From: Gaetbulibacter_A sp043876815
Lineage (GTDB): Bacteria > Bacteroidota > Bacteroidia > Flavobacteriales > Flavobacteriaceae
Assembly (NCBI RefSeq): GCF_043876815.1
Contig: NZ_JBAWKA010000003.1
Location: forward strand, 310,001-374,000
Length of the DNA: 64,000 nucleotides
Direction: 5' to 3'
The position numbers and the translations under genes are program-made. Position 1 is the first letter of the stretch, and each line of letters begins with the position of its first letter. The notes under the pieces were generated by a model. It had not been told where the DNA came from, ran no database searches, and was given only the letters and a program-made list of their open reading frames with translations. Of this stretch, positions 15,754 to 25,082 are shown piece after piece.

Positions 15754-17346
15754 ATGATAACAACGTTTACAGACATCCCAGATAAATTCAAAATAAAAAC
15801 CTTATTACACCAAACGACCTACTTGGTTGACGGTGAGTTGAAGCCCTGGAAAGGGGAAACAGCTGAGGTATATTCAACCATTTCTTCAACCGAGACGTAC
15901 AAGCCTACTTTATTGGGCACGATACCACAACTAGGAAAAGACGAAGCTATGGAGGTATTGCAGTCGGCGAGCACCGCGTACCAAAAAGGACAGGGATTAT
16001 GGCCTACCATGAAGGTGATAGACCGCATAAAATGCATGGAGACATTTGTGGAACAAATGAAAACCAAGCGTGATGAGGTAGTGAAATTGCTGATGTGGGA
16101 AATTGGAAAAAATTTAGGAGATTCTGAGAAAGAATTTGACCGTACGGTGGATTATATATACGATACCATTGAGGCGTATAAACAAATTGATAGGGATTCG
16201 GCGAAGTTTGAAAAGAACTCGGGAGTGTACGCGCATATTCGCCGAGGTCCTTTAGGTATTGTACTCTGTTTAGGGCCTTATAATTATCCTTTGAATGAAA
16301 CTTTTGCTTTATTGATTCCTGCCTTGATCATGGGGAATCCGGTGATCTTTAAACCGGCTAAACATGGGGTACTATTGATATCGCCACTTCTGGAAGCTTT
16401 TCAGACGAGTTTTCCTAAAGGCGTTGTGAATATAGTTTATGGTCGGGGTCGCGTGCTAGCAACACCATTGATGGAAACGGGTAAAATTGATGTTTTGGCA
16501 CTTATTGGAAATAGTAAATCGGCCAATGCCTTGCAGGAAGTGCATCCCAAAGGAAACCGACTGCGCATGGTATTAGGGCTGGAAGCTAAAAACCCGGCTA
16601 TTGTATTACCGGATGCTGATCTGGATCTGGCGGTTGAAGAGTGTATTGCCGGAGCCTTATCCTTTAACGGGCAACGTTGTACAGCGCTTAAAGTATTGTA
16701 TGTGCACGAATCTGTTGTTGAGGAATTCAATCGTAGATTCAGCTATAAAGTAGATCAATTAAATTTCGGAAATCCCTGGGAGGAAGGCGCTAAACTAACG
16801 CCACTTCCTGAAACTGATAAGCCTGCGTATATTCAGGAATTGATTGATGATGCCACAGAAAAAGGGGCTAAGATTATTAATAAAAAGGGTGGAGAAACCA
16901 CAGAAAATTATATTTTTCCGGCAGTATTGTATCCGGTTTCAAAGGACATGCGTGTATTTCAGGAGGAACAATTTGGACCTGTGGTTCCAATCGTATCCTT
17001 CTCTGACATTGATGAACCTCTGGATGACATGGCCGAATCGGATTACGGGCAACAAGTCAGTTTATTTGGAAAAAATGTGCATACCTTATCGCCGTTAATA
17101 GATACTTTAGTAAATTTAGTGTGTCGTGTGAACCTTAACAGTTCCTGCCAGCGTGGTCCGGATGTGTATCCTTTTACGGGTCGGAAAGATTCAGCTTACG
17201 GTACCTTGAGTGTGCACGATGCATTACGCTCGTTCTCTATACGTACTTTTGTAGCGTCTAAAGACAACCCGTATAATAATGCTATTTTAACAGAACTATT
17301 AGAAAAGAAAACCTCTAATTTTATAAGTACAGATTACATTTTATAA
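15754..17346 (+). CDS. gapN: NADP-dependent non-phosphorylating glyceraldehyde-3-phosphate dehydrogenase (GapN-like aldehyde dehydrogenase)
   Basis: This aldehyde dehydrogenase superfamily protein has 530 residues from the ATG at 15754 (a TTG three bases earlier is also possible). The catalytic Cys is Cys309 in FNGQRCTALKVL. The general-base Glu lies in GLEAKNPAIVLPDADLD, and the cofactor loop in LGPYNYPLNET and IFKPAKHGVLL. Bacteroidota proteins of this length and motif set are annotated as GapN, which oxidises glyceraldehyde-3-phosphate straight to 3-phosphoglycerate with NADP. The family is broad, so another aldehyde substrate is possible. An azurin gene follows after 22 bases. Confidence 0.75.
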   Translation: MITTFTDIPDKFKIKTLLHQTTYLVDGELKPWKGETAEVYSTISSTETYKPTLLGTIPQLGKDEAMEVLQSASTAYQKGQGLWPTMKVIDRIKCMETFVEQMKTKRDEVVKLLMWEIGKNLGDSEKEFDRTVDYIYDTIEAYKQIDRDSAKFEKNSGVYAHIRRGPLGIVLCLGPYNYPLNETFALLIPALIMGNPVIFKPAKHGVLLISPLLEAFQTSFPKGVVNIVYGRGRVLATPLMETGKIDVLALIGNSKSANALQEVHPKGNRLRMVLGLEAKNPAIVLPDADLDLAVEECIAGALSFNGQRCTALKVLYVHESVVEEFNRRFSYKVDQLNFGNPWEEGAKLTPLPETDKPAYIQELIDDATEKGAKIINKKGGETTENYIFPAVLYPVSKDMRVFQEEQFGPVVPIVSFSDIDEPLDDMAESDYGQQVSLFGKNVHTLSPLIDTLVNLVCRVNLNSSCQRGPDVYPFTGRKDSAYGTLSVHDALRSFSIRTFVASKDNPYNNAILTELLEKKTSNFISTDYIL

Positions 17347-17368
17347 CTACTAGACTAAATTAAACACT

Positions 17369-17881
17369 ATGAAATCAATTAAATTTATACTCGTTGCCTT
17401 ATTATCGATCACTTTGATGAATTGTGGCGGTAACGATAAAAAGGAAGAGAAGGAAGGTTTTTCCTATGAGAAAAAAACAGATGACACTAAAGAAGTTGAA
17501 GCCAATCCCAATGATGTAGTTATTACCGGAGACGATATGATGAAATTCAATAAGAGTGAAATCAAAGTAAAAGCTGGTAAAAAAGTGAAGATCACCCTGC
17601 GTCATATTGGTAAATTAGACAAGCAGGTGATGGGGCACAACTGGGTACTTCTAAAACCCGGCGTAGACCTTTTGAGCTTTAGCGCAAAGGCAGCTACTGA
17701 GCGTGAAAATGAATATATTCCTTCAGGTTCGGAGGATGTTATTGTTCACACCAAACTTATAGGAGGCGGAGAAACAGCCGTTATTGAGTTTGATGCTCCG
17801 GAACCTGGAACCTATGAGTTTTTATGTAGTTTCCCCGGGCATGCCGCTTTGATGCGTGGCACCTTCGTGGTGGAAGAATAG
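17369..17881 (+). CDS. Azurin-like blue copper lipoprotein
   Basis: The product has 170 residues. It begins with a lipoprotein signal (ALLSITLMNC, Cys as the lipid anchor) and a Lys/Glu-rich linker, then a cupredoxin domain (about 48-170). All type 1 copper ligands are visible: His90 in MGHNW, Cys153, His158 and Met162 in CSFPGHAALM. It should be a periplasmic or surface-tethered one-electron carrier. It lies close after gapN, but a direct functional link between the two is not obvious. Confidence 0.9.
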   Translation: MKSIKFILVALLSITLMNCGGNDKKEEKEGFSYEKKTDDTKEVEANPNDVVITGDDMMKFNKSEIKVKAGKKVKITLRHIGKLDKQVMGHNWVLLKPGVDLLSFSAKAATERENEYIPSGSEDVIVHTKLIGGGETAVIEFDAPEPGTYEFLCSFPGHAALMRGTFVVEE

Positions 17882-17902
17882 ATCTTTATTAAAAGAAAAT
17901 AA

Positions 17903-17938
17903 AAACCCTTTTTAGTTTTTCTAAAAAGGGTTTTTTTA
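17903..17938 (+). terminator. Terminator after azurin gene
   Basis: A 12-bp perfect inverted repeat (aaaccctttttag / ctaaaaagggttt) with a tttt loop is followed by more T. It also has an A tract on the other side and may serve the converging minus-strand gene at 17957. Confidence 0.85.
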
Positions 17939-17956
17939 TATACAGTATTAATATAG

Positions 17957-19405
17957 TTATACGTTTAGAGACCAACCTTCTCGGTATTCTCTTTTTACAA
18001 ATTGGTTGGCAGGATCGAAATTAGTGATCTTCATGAGGTCTCCATCCCAAAGTAACTTTTTACGCCCGGGATATTCAAAACGATTTGGTGAAACTTCACG
18101 TCGTAAATTGTAGCTTCGGATCGCCAAATTCCCCATAAGGATACTTTCTGTTAATGGTCCGGCAAAATCAAAGGATGAGGTGAGTGCCTGGTGTTTTGGC
18201 TTTCCGTAGCCTTCTTTACAGGCTTCTACCCAGTCCGTAGGGTGACCATTCTCAGGAAGACTATTTTCACCTTCACTATCATCATAAGTGAGAAGTTCTC
18301 CATTATTAAGATAAACTTTTGGGTTTCGGGCATAGACACCGCAGGTCATAATACCTTTTTCACCAATCATAATGACTCCATTGGCACTATTATCGTCACC
18401 TATAGGATGATCTGCCGGGATGAGATCCGGATGGAATGGACGGATACCACCATCAGACCAAGTTAGAGTAATACCTTTAGAGTTTTTAGCTGTTGCCGGG
18501 AATTTTAGTTGCGTGCGTGAGGATGGCGGACAAGATTCCGGTAAATATTCCGGTACCCAATCTTGTTTAAAAATGGCACCTACACTACTCTCCACTTCGG
18601 TAGGATACCCTAAGCCCAACACTCTGAAAGGTGGGTCAATTAAGTGGCAACCCATATCACCTAATGCACCGGTACCAAAATTCCACCAGCCACGCCATTT
18701 AAACGGATGATATAGGGGATGATAATCTACCCATTGTGCCGGGCCAATCCAGTTGTCCCAGGCTAGGCCATCCAAAAGAGGCGGTTTATCGGTAGGTGTT
18801 TCGATACCTTGTGGCCAAACGGGTCGGTTCGTCCACACATGTACCGTATCCACAGCACCAATGATACCGGAGTCAAACCACTCGATCATTTTTTTCACCC
18901 CTTTGCCGGAAGCGCCCTGATTCCCCATTTGGGTCACAATTTTGTATTCTCTCGCGGCTTTGGTAAGCACACGAGCCTCGTGGATATTGTGGGTTAAAGG
19001 TTTTTGTACATATACATCCTTTCCTAGTTTCATAGCCGCAAGTGTAATGACAGCATGCGTATGATCCGGAGTAGAAATGGTTACTGCATCAATATCTTTT
19101 TCTTTATCAAAAAGGATTCTAAAATCCTTGTACTTGTTCGCTTTTGGAAATTTCTCAATAAATCGGCCTGCACTATGCCAGTCCACATCGCAAATAGCGG
19201 CAATATTAGACGCTCCGTTATTCCAAACATTCATACCATCCGAATAGCCTTTTCCTCCCGCACCAATAACGGCAATATTAAGTTTGTCGCTTGGCGGAAT
19301 AAATCCATGACCCATAACATGTCGTGGTATGATCGATATACCAAAAGATGTGAGAGCAGTGTTTTTAATAAACGTACGACGGCTATTCGTTGGTTTTTTT
19401 GACAT
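17957..19405 (-). CDS. Gfo/Idh/MocA family oxidoreductase with Tat signal
   Basis: The product has 482 residues. The N-terminus SRRTFIKNTALTSFG is a twin-arginine signal, so the protein is probably exported folded with its NAD(P) cofactor. The Rossmann motif NIAVIGAGGKGYSDG is at about residues 43-57, and the family EKP-type motif appears as VQKPLTHN. The C-terminal half is the usual substrate-binding beta-sheet domain. It is the last gene of the minus-strand set with a DUF1080 hydrolase, a Gluconate_2-dh3 protein and a GMC oxidoreductase. In related pathways such enzymes oxidise or reduce the C3 position of glycosides, and some catalyse redox-neutral hydrolysis. The exact substrate is unknown. 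Confidence 0.85.
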   Translation of the reverse strand: MSKKPTNSRRTFIKNTALTSFGISIIPRHVMGHGFIPPSDKLNIAVIGAGGKGYSDGMNVWNNGASNIAAICDVDWHSAGRFIEKFPKANKYKDFRILFDKEKDIDAVTISTPDHTHAVITLAAMKLGKDVYVQKPLTHNIHEARVLTKAAREYKIVTQMGNQGASGKGVKKMIEWFDSGIIGAVDTVHVWTNRPVWPQGIETPTDKPPLLDGLAWDNWIGPAQWVDYHPLYHPFKWRGWWNFGTGALGDMGCHLIDPPFRVLGLGYPTEVESSVGAIFKQDWVPEYLPESCPPSSRTQLKFPATAKNSKGITLTWSDGGIRPFHPDLIPADHPIGDDNSANGVIMIGEKGIMTCGVYARNPKVYLNNGELLTYDDSEGENSLPENGHPTDWVEACKEGYGKPKHQALTSSFDFAGPLTESILMGNLAIRSYNLRREVSPNRFEYPGRKKLLWDGDLMKITNFDPANQFVKREYREGWSLNV

Positions 19406-19424
19406 ATTTGGTAACCTTTTGGAG

Positions 19425-20255
19425 TTATTTAAATTCTAGTATTTCAATGTTTCTGAATTCGATAGGATGACTTTCGCTTTGCAATGAAATATATCCAGAC
19501 GTGAGATGTTCCCCATCTTTTGCCTGAATGGCTTCAGAGGCTCCATCTAAATGCTGACCGCCGATTGTGGGGTGACTGTAAGTGATCACAGGTTTTCCGT
19601 TAATGAACTGAGTAATAGTATCATTGGAGATAACGACTTCAGCGGCTATCCATTCTTCACCATAAAAGGTGTCGGAGGTAGAATTAATGCAATGTTCGGT
19701 GATCAATTCGCCATCCATGATAACATGGGTTCCCGGAGTACATAAATTACCAGAGGGTCTGGCTATTCCTTCTTCTAAGCCTCCAAGTAATTGAAACTCC
19801 AAAGACACCGGAAAATTTTGATCTACAGTCATGCTTTCGGGCGACTGGCAATGGAGCATAATACCACTGTTCTTTGTTCCCCAGGCCTGTCCTCCTTTGG
19901 CTTGTTCACCAACAAACCGATATTCTAATCTGAGCTTGTAATCAGAATAGGGTGTTTTGTAAAAAATATGACCGAAAGTGTTGTTGAATTCATCATATTG
20001 ATCATAAGAAACTTTCATTACACCATCCTCAACCCGAAAGGTGTTGTTGTAATTATCATCAAGTTCGTGGCCTTTGATTTTTACATGCCAACCCTCCAAG
20101 TTCTTTCCATTAAAAATGGAGGTCCATTCTTCAGAAACTGGCTTCTCTGTAGCTGTTTCAGGTATTGCTTCGGTTGATTTTTCTTTAGTTTCCTTACAGC
20201 CGAGTCCCAAAAAGAGGATGCTAATAAGCCCTACAACTTTAATTGTTTTCATCAT
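19425..20255 (-). CDS. DUF1080 (3-keto-disaccharide hydrolase family) lipoprotein
   Basis: The product has 276 residues from the ATG at 20255. This start overlaps the TGA of the upstream gene in an ATGA, a sign of translational coupling; an earlier in-frame start inside the upstream gene is less likely. A lipoprotein signal (ISILFLGLGC) precedes a DUF1080 domain (about 45-275; WTSIFNGKNLEGWHVK, the NSGIMLHCQ segment, and HPIEFRNIEILE at the end). DUF1080 proteins have a concanavalin-like fold, and some have been linked to hydrolysis of 3-keto-glycosides. Its neighbours, two oxidoreductases, fit that role. Confidence 0.82.
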   Translation of the reverse strand: MMKTIKVVGLISILFLGLGCKETKEKSTEAIPETATEKPVSEEWTSIFNGKNLEGWHVKIKGHELDDNYNNTFRVEDGVMKVSYDQYDEFNNTFGHIFYKTPYSDYKLRLEYRFVGEQAKGGQAWGTKNSGIMLHCQSPESMTVDQNFPVSLEFQLLGGLEEGIARPSGNLCTPGTHVIMDGELITEHCINSTSDTFYGEEWIAAEVVISNDTITQFINGKPVITYSHPTIGGQHLDGASEAIQAKDGEHLTSGYISLQSESHPIEFRNIEILEFK

Positions 20256-20851
20256 AATGAATAGTCTTTGCCACCAGTTAATTCTTGAAGATCGCCGCAA
20301 AAATATTGCGCAGGAACAGGATCGTATACCAATACATTTTCCCCAATTTCCTGTGTGGTTTTATAGGCTTTAATGGTCATGCTTTTGATCTTGTTTAAGA
20401 ATTCTGAAACTGTCAAACCCTTAAATTCAATATCGGCTTCTCGTTCTTCATCGATAACATCTTTTAAAAGCATATGGTTATCCAAGAGGGTCATATAATC
20501 TTCATCTGAAATGGTAGTAATATCGCTTTCGGTAGTAGGTTTAACCAATGCTATGGTCTTATCGAAAGCTGTTTTGAAATGATCTTGATCTTCAATAGCA
20601 AAAACTTCATCTACGTAGCGGTCTATAAATTGTGGTACATTCAGGTCCGTTACAGAGGGGAGATCATCTGTATTTGGTAAAATAATACTTACCAGTCGGG
20701 TTAGCACAACGCCTTGTTCTGTAGTTAAGATAATTGGTTGCCAGCTATCGGGCTCTGCAGTGCAACTTTGAAGGATACTTATCATCGTAGGTGTTGCAAC
20801 AAAAAATCCTGTTGCCATACCCAAATTTTTTAATGCCTCTCGTCGTTTCAT
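20252..20851 (-). CDS. Gluconate 2-dehydrogenase subunit 3 family protein (small partner of GMC oxidoreductase)
   Basis: The product has 199 residues. A twin-arginine-like signal (MKRREALKNLGMATG, then a hydrophobic stretch ending LQSCTAEP) marks export, possibly as a lipoprotein. The body fits the Gluconate_2-dh3 family, small helical subunits that accompany membrane or periplasmic GMC dehydrogenases. The GMC gene lies directly upstream (9-base gap). The catalytic subunit has no signal of its own, so it may be exported by riding on this protein. No cytochrome c subunit is seen nearby. Confidence 0.8.
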   Translation of the reverse strand: MKRREALKNLGMATGFFVATPTMISILQSCTAEPDSWQPIILTTEQGVVLTRLVSIILPNTDDLPSVTDLNVPQFIDRYVDEVFAIEDQDHFKTAFDKTIALVKPTTESDITTISDEDYMTLLDNHMLLKDVIDEEREADIEFKGLTVSEFLNKIKSMTIKAYKTTQEIGENVLVYDPVPAQYFCGDLQELTGGKDYSL

Positions 20852-20860
20852 AAGTTCGTA

Positions 20861-22579
20861 TTAAGCGTTATTCTTTTTTAATTCTTCTGCGGCATGATTT
20901 GCAGCTCTTGCTGTAAAGGCCATGTAACCTAATGACGGGTTATGGCAGGCCGATGAGGTCATGAAGGATCCATCTGTAACATAAACATTAGGACAAGCAT
21001 GGATCTGATTGTATTTATTTAAAACTGATGTTTTAGGGTCGTGACCCATGCGCGCGGTTCCCATTTCATGGATGCCCAAACCTAAAACTCGGGAATCTTC
21101 ATCATCATAACCTTGTACATTTTTAAAACCGGCGGCCTCAAGCATTTTTACAGCTTGCTCTTTCATATCTTTCCGCATAGCTAATTCATTTTCACCTAGA
21201 CCCGCATCAAAGGTTACCGTGGGGAGTCCCCATTCATCTAATTTCTCATAGTCCAGATACATACGGTTATTACGGTCTGGTAATACTTCGCCAAAAGCTG
21301 TTAAACTTACTTGCCATTGTCCGGGTTTCAGTATGGCCTCCTTTAGTTGAGGCCCATATTTTAACTCTGCCACGGCATCTGAAGCACTACCTCTACTGGC
21401 GCTACCTTGATAACCGTAACCACGTTTAAATTCTTTGACATCGGTATTCCCGCCTAGATTTCTAAATCTTGGGATGTATACTCCATTGGCGCGACGTCCT
21501 TTGTTAATTTTATCTTCAAAACCCTCTGCGATGGCACGGGCTCCTACCTTGAAATGATGGTCCATAATATTACGTCCAAGTTGATCGCTATCGTTACCCA
21601 ATCCATTTGGAAAACGCTCCGATTTTGATTGCAATAAAATAGCAGCCGAAGCTATGGCTGAAGCACATAAAAAGATCACCTTAGCGTTATAAATATGTAT
21701 TTCTTTGGTTTCAGAATCAATAACTTTTACGCCCGTTGCTTTTTTAGTTGTATCATCATAAATCACTTCGTGTACTATAGAATTTGGTCGTAGGGTCATA
21801 TTTCCAGTAGCTTCGGCAGTGGGTAAGGTCGATGAGTTACTGCTAAAATAAGCCCCAAATGGGCAGCCACGCATACAACGATCGCGGTATTGGCAAGTAC
21901 TTCGTCCCATTCCCGGTTTCGTTCCTTCAGTAATATGAGCGGTCCTGCCAATGGTAAGTACACGTCCGTCATCAAATTTTTCGGTAATTTTGGATTTTAA
22001 ATGCTCTTCAACACAGTTGAGGTTCATGGGCTTTAAAAGCTTTTGATCAGGAAGGATTTCCAAACCTAAATTTTCGCCACAAACCCCTATAAATTCCTCT
22101 ACTTTATCATACCACGGAGCAATGTCCTTATAACGCACCGGCCAATCTACGGCAATGCCTTCCTTTTTATTCGCTTCAAAATCAATATCGCTTAAACGGT
22201 AACTTTGGCGTCCCCAGGTTAGGGAGCGCCCACCTACATGATATCCGCGAATCCAATCGAAGCGACGTTTTTCATTGTAGGGATGCTTTAAATCATCAAC
22301 GAAAAAATGTTTACGATATTCTTTGGTTACATAACCGGTTCGATGTTGCTTCGCCATGCGCTCTCTAGTTTCACGAGTAGCCTCACCGCCATTTGGAAAA
22401 TCCCAGGGGTCCATATTTGCGGTTGGGTAATCCTGAATGTGTTTAACCATTCTACCGCGTTCTAAAACCAGAGTTTTCAAGCCATTTTCACAAAGTTCTT
22501 TCGCCGCCCAGCCGCCGGAAATACCCGTGCCTACTACAATAGCATCATAGTCATTTTTGAGTTCAGAGTTATTATTCAT
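20861..22579 (-). CDS. GMC family FAD-dependent oxidoreductase (candidate glycoside 3-dehydrogenase)
   Basis: The product has 572 residues. The FAD Rossmann motif is YDAIVVGTGISGGWAAKELC (about residues 10-29), and the C-terminal catalytic region has HEMGTARMGHDPKTSVLNK and SACHNPSLGYMAFTARAA, where His-Asn are the active pair. A Cys-rich CRDRCMRGCPFGAY segment in the middle resembles that of gluconate and glucoside dehydrogenases. With the small subunit at 20252 it would form a two-subunit sugar dehydrogenase. The oxidoreductase and DUF1080 neighbours suggest oxidation at C3 of a sugar, which is inference. It is the first gene of the minus-strand set. Confidence 0.85.
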   Translation of the reverse strand: MNNNSELKNDYDAIVVGTGISGGWAAKELCENGLKTLVLERGRMVKHIQDYPTANMDPWDFPNGGEATRETRERMAKQHRTGYVTKEYRKHFFVDDLKHPYNEKRRFDWIRGYHVGGRSLTWGRQSYRLSDIDFEANKKEGIAVDWPVRYKDIAPWYDKVEEFIGVCGENLGLEILPDQKLLKPMNLNCVEEHLKSKITEKFDDGRVLTIGRTAHITEGTKPGMGRSTCQYRDRCMRGCPFGAYFSSNSSTLPTAEATGNMTLRPNSIVHEVIYDDTTKKATGVKVIDSETKEIHIYNAKVIFLCASAIASAAILLQSKSERFPNGLGNDSDQLGRNIMDHHFKVGARAIAEGFEDKINKGRRANGVYIPRFRNLGGNTDVKEFKRGYGYQGSASRGSASDAVAELKYGPQLKEAILKPGQWQVSLTAFGEVLPDRNNRMYLDYEKLDEWGLPTVTFDAGLGENELAMRKDMKEQAVKMLEAAGFKNVQGYDDEDSRVLGLGIHEMGTARMGHDPKTSVLNKYNQIHACPNVYVTDGSFMTSSACHNPSLGYMAFTARAANHAAEELKKNNA

Positions 22580-22620
22580 CTTAAAAAGGAGAATTTATTA
22601 ATATGGAAAAATTCGATTGT

Positions 22621-22654
22621 TAAATTTATGAAATATGTATTTAATGAAACAAAA
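22621..22654 (-). promoter_or_regulatory. Candidate promoter of the GMC gene set
   Basis: On the minus strand TTTTG (22654-22650) and TAAATTTA (22628-22621, one mismatch to TAnnTTTG) are 21 bases apart. The predicted start would give a 5' leader of about 35 bases. Confidence 0.3.
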
Positions 22655-22711
22655 TATTAAAGAAATTTAATTATTCGTACATTTCCATAAGAAATATGAC
22701 GAAAGGTGAAC

Positions 22712-22725
22712 CGAAAACGATTTCG
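22712..22725. promoter_or_regulatory. Palindrome between the divergent sugar-catabolism sets, possible LacI-type operator
   Basis: CGAAAACGATTTCG is symmetric at 6 of 7 position pairs around a central CG, the layout of LacI-family operators. It lies in the 250-base divergent region between the GMC and the isomerase genes. No regulator gene is present in the window to pair with it. Confidence 0.4.
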
Positions 22726-22829
22726 ATATTCAATACGTCCTTTTTTTTAACAATAAATTCCGAAGTCATCATAAAAATTAATACATTTCAGTCAATTTCT
22801 ATTAAAATTCAACAATACCCAACATTAAA

Positions 22830-23819
22830 ATGGCAAAACTAATTTTTCTCCCTAGACTTACCGGATTTATTCTTTTAAGTCTTTTTTTAAGTTTTTCGGC
22901 CTGCAAGCAAAAAGCAGATAAGGCGGAAAAAATGGAACCTTCTAATGGAACGGCTATGGCATCTCAAGAACCCTTTTTTAAATTATCCCTCGCAGAATGG
23001 TCGTTGCACCAAAAGTTTCAGGCCGAAGGTGGTGACCCGTTTCAATTTGCTGAAATAGCTAAAGCAAATGGCTTTGAAGGATTAGAATATGTGAGTCAAT
23101 TATACTCCAAACAAATTGAAACTCTTGGTTTTGATAAAGTGATTGATTCCCTGAAGACCATGAGTGAAAAACATGGGATGCAAAATGTTTTGATCATGGT
23201 TGATGGCGAGGGAGAATTGGCAAGTCTTGATGAAGCTGAAAGAGATCAGGCTGTTGAAAACCATAAGAAATGGGTGGATGCTGCTGCAACTTTGGGGTGT
23301 CATGCTATTCGTGTGAATACTTTCGGAACTAATGATCCTGAACAATGGATACCTGCGGTTACGGATGGATTACAGAAATTAGCAACCTATGCGGCAACCA
23401 AGAATATAGAAGTATTATGTGAAAATCATGGTTGGTTATCTTCAGATGCGCCGGTATTAATGAAAGCTATCACAGCAGTTAATATGGATAACGTTGGCAC
23501 CTTACCTGATTTTGGGAACTGGTGTATCAAGCGGAACCAAGGAGAACGTTGGGGAGCATGTGAAGAAGTGTATCCGGATAAATATGAGGGTATTAAAATG
23601 ATGTTACCCAAGGCTACAGCTGTAAGTGCTAAATCCTATGATTTTGATGAAAATGGTAATGAAACTACTTTGGATTATCCGCGCATTATCAAACTGGTAA
23701 AGGATGCGGGGTACACCGGGTTTATTGGTGTAGAATATGAAGGTACACGTTTAAGCGAACTGGAAGGCATTAAGGCTACGAAAGATTTATTGTTAAGATC
23801 GGCAAAGGACCTTGAATAA
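22830..23819 (+). CDS. TIM-barrel sugar isomerase/epimerase-like lipoprotein
   Basis: The product has 329 residues. A lipoprotein signal (LLSLFLSFSAC) is followed by an AP-endonuclease-2-type TIM barrel (about 50-325) with SLAEWSLH at strand 1, FEGLEYV, CHAIRVNTFG, EVLCENHGW, VGTLPDFGNW and YTGFIGVEYEG. Glu and His residues in ENHG and the final VEYEG are in the usual metal-binding positions. Proteins like this accompany 3-keto-sugar pathways as isomerases or lyases. It is exported, unlike its cousin at 26226. It starts the plus-strand set. Confidence 0.8.
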   Translation: MAKLIFLPRLTGFILLSLFLSFSACKQKADKAEKMEPSNGTAMASQEPFFKLSLAEWSLHQKFQAEGGDPFQFAEIAKANGFEGLEYVSQLYSKQIETLGFDKVIDSLKTMSEKHGMQNVLIMVDGEGELASLDEAERDQAVENHKKWVDAAATLGCHAIRVNTFGTNDPEQWIPAVTDGLQKLATYAATKNIEVLCENHGWLSSDAPVLMKAITAVNMDNVGTLPDFGNWCIKRNQGERWGACEEVYPDKYEGIKMMLPKATAVSAKSYDFDENGNETTLDYPRIIKLVKDAGYTGFIGVEYEGTRLSELEGIKATKDLLLRSAKDLE

Positions 23820-23847
23820 TACGATAACTACCACTAACAACTAAACT

Positions 23848-25077
23848 ATGAATAAAAAAACGCAATTTCAACTATCTTTTATGATGTTCCTTGAATTCTT
23901 TATTTGGGGAGGTTGGTTTGTAACATTGGGTTCCTTTTTAGGGAATAACTTAAATGCCACGGGTGCTGAAACGGCCATGGCTTTTTCAACACAATCCTGG
24001 GGCGCTATTATTGCCCCTTTTATTATCGGTCTCATTGCAGACCGATTTTTTAATGCTGAAAAAATATTGGGGGTTTTACATCTCATTGGTGCTTATTTGA
24101 TGTATCAAATGTCTCAGTCCACTGAGTTCGCTTTATTTTATCCGTACGTTTTAGGTTATATGATCGCCTATATGCCAACCTTAGCTTTGGTGAATTCGGT
24201 GTCATTCAATCAAATGGAAAACCCAGAGAAACACTTTCCTGTTGTTCGGGTTTTTGGTACAATAGGCTGGATCCTTGCTGGCTTGATCATAAGTCTTGTT
24301 TTTAAATGGGATTCTATAGCGAACATTCAGGAAGGGATGTTATCAAATACCTTTACGATGGTAGCTATAGCCTCTTTAATTTTAGGTCTTTTCAGTTTTA
24401 CATTACCAAAAACACCGCCGAGTGTTGCCAAAGGAGAGAAAGTTACCCTAAGTGATATTTTGGGTCTGGATGCCTTGAAATTGCTAAAGGACAGAAACTT
24501 TTTAGTATTCTTTTTGTCATCCGTTCTTATTTGTATTCCACTGGCATTTTATTATCAAAACATCAGTCCGTTTTTAACAGAATATAAAGTAGAAAATTCT
24601 ACAGCTTGGGCGGCGCTAGGGCAGCTGTCAGAAGTCGGTTTCATGTTATTACTTCCTTTTTTCTTTACAAAATACGGTTTCAAAAAAACCATTTTGTTTG
24701 GTATGTTAGCCTGGGGAATCCGTTATGCCTTATTTGCATTCGGAAACGCCGGAGATCTATTCTTTATGCTCGCTTTGGGAATTGCTTTACACGGTATTTG
24801 TTATGATTTCTTTTTTGTTTCAGGTCAAATTTACACCGATTCGAAAGCTGGTGAGAAGGTGAAAAGTGCGGCTCAGGGACTAATAACTCTGGCTACTTAT
24901 GGCGTTGGTATGTTGATGGGATTTTGGGTATCAGGTCAGATCGTGGATAAGAATATTCTAGCAGATGGTAGTCATAATTGGCAGGATGTTTGGTTGTTCC
25001 CAGCCTTTTTTGCCATTGGTGTTTTAATTTTATTTGCGGTATTTTTTAAAACGGAAAAAGTAGAATATAAAGCATAA
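23848..25077 (+). CDS. MFS permease, nucleoside:H+ symporter (NupG-like) family
   Basis: The product has 409 residues and about twelve membrane helices. The N-terminus (FFIWGGWFVTLGSFL) and IIGLIADRFFNAEKILG loop resemble the NupG/XapB nucleoside permease group. In Bacteroidota such permeases are often found inside sugar-catabolic clusters, so the real substrate may be a sugar or keto-sugar. The gene lies 28 bases after the isomerase gene and 5 bases before an oxidoreductase gene, so it is surely part of the operon. Confidence 0.82.
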   Translation: MNKKTQFQLSFMMFLEFFIWGGWFVTLGSFLGNNLNATGAETAMAFSTQSWGAIIAPFIIGLIADRFFNAEKILGVLHLIGAYLMYQMSQSTEFALFYPYVLGYMIAYMPTLALVNSVSFNQMENPEKHFPVVRVFGTIGWILAGLIISLVFKWDSIANIQEGMLSNTFTMVAIASLILGLFSFTLPKTPPSVAKGEKVTLSDILGLDALKLLKDRNFLVFFLSSVLICIPLAFYYQNISPFLTEYKVENSTAWAALGQLSEVGFMLLLPFFFTKYGFKKTILFGMLAWGIRYALFAFGNAGDLFFMLALGIALHGICYDFFFVSGQIYTDSKAGEKVKSAAQGLITLATYGVGMLMGFWVSGQIVDKNILADGSHNWQDVWLFPAFFAIGVLILFAVFFKTEKVEYKA

Positions 25078-25082
25078 TTAAT

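Noticed and set aside
15567..15791. Minus-strand ORF of 74 codons before gapN
   Set aside because: Lys/Ser/Ile-rich composition from AT-rich DNA, it overlaps the gapN start, and it has no recognisable domain.
18191..18710. Plus-strand ORFs inside the Gfo/Idh/MocA gene
   Set aside because: Both are antisense to a gene with intact family motifs and have no recognisable content.
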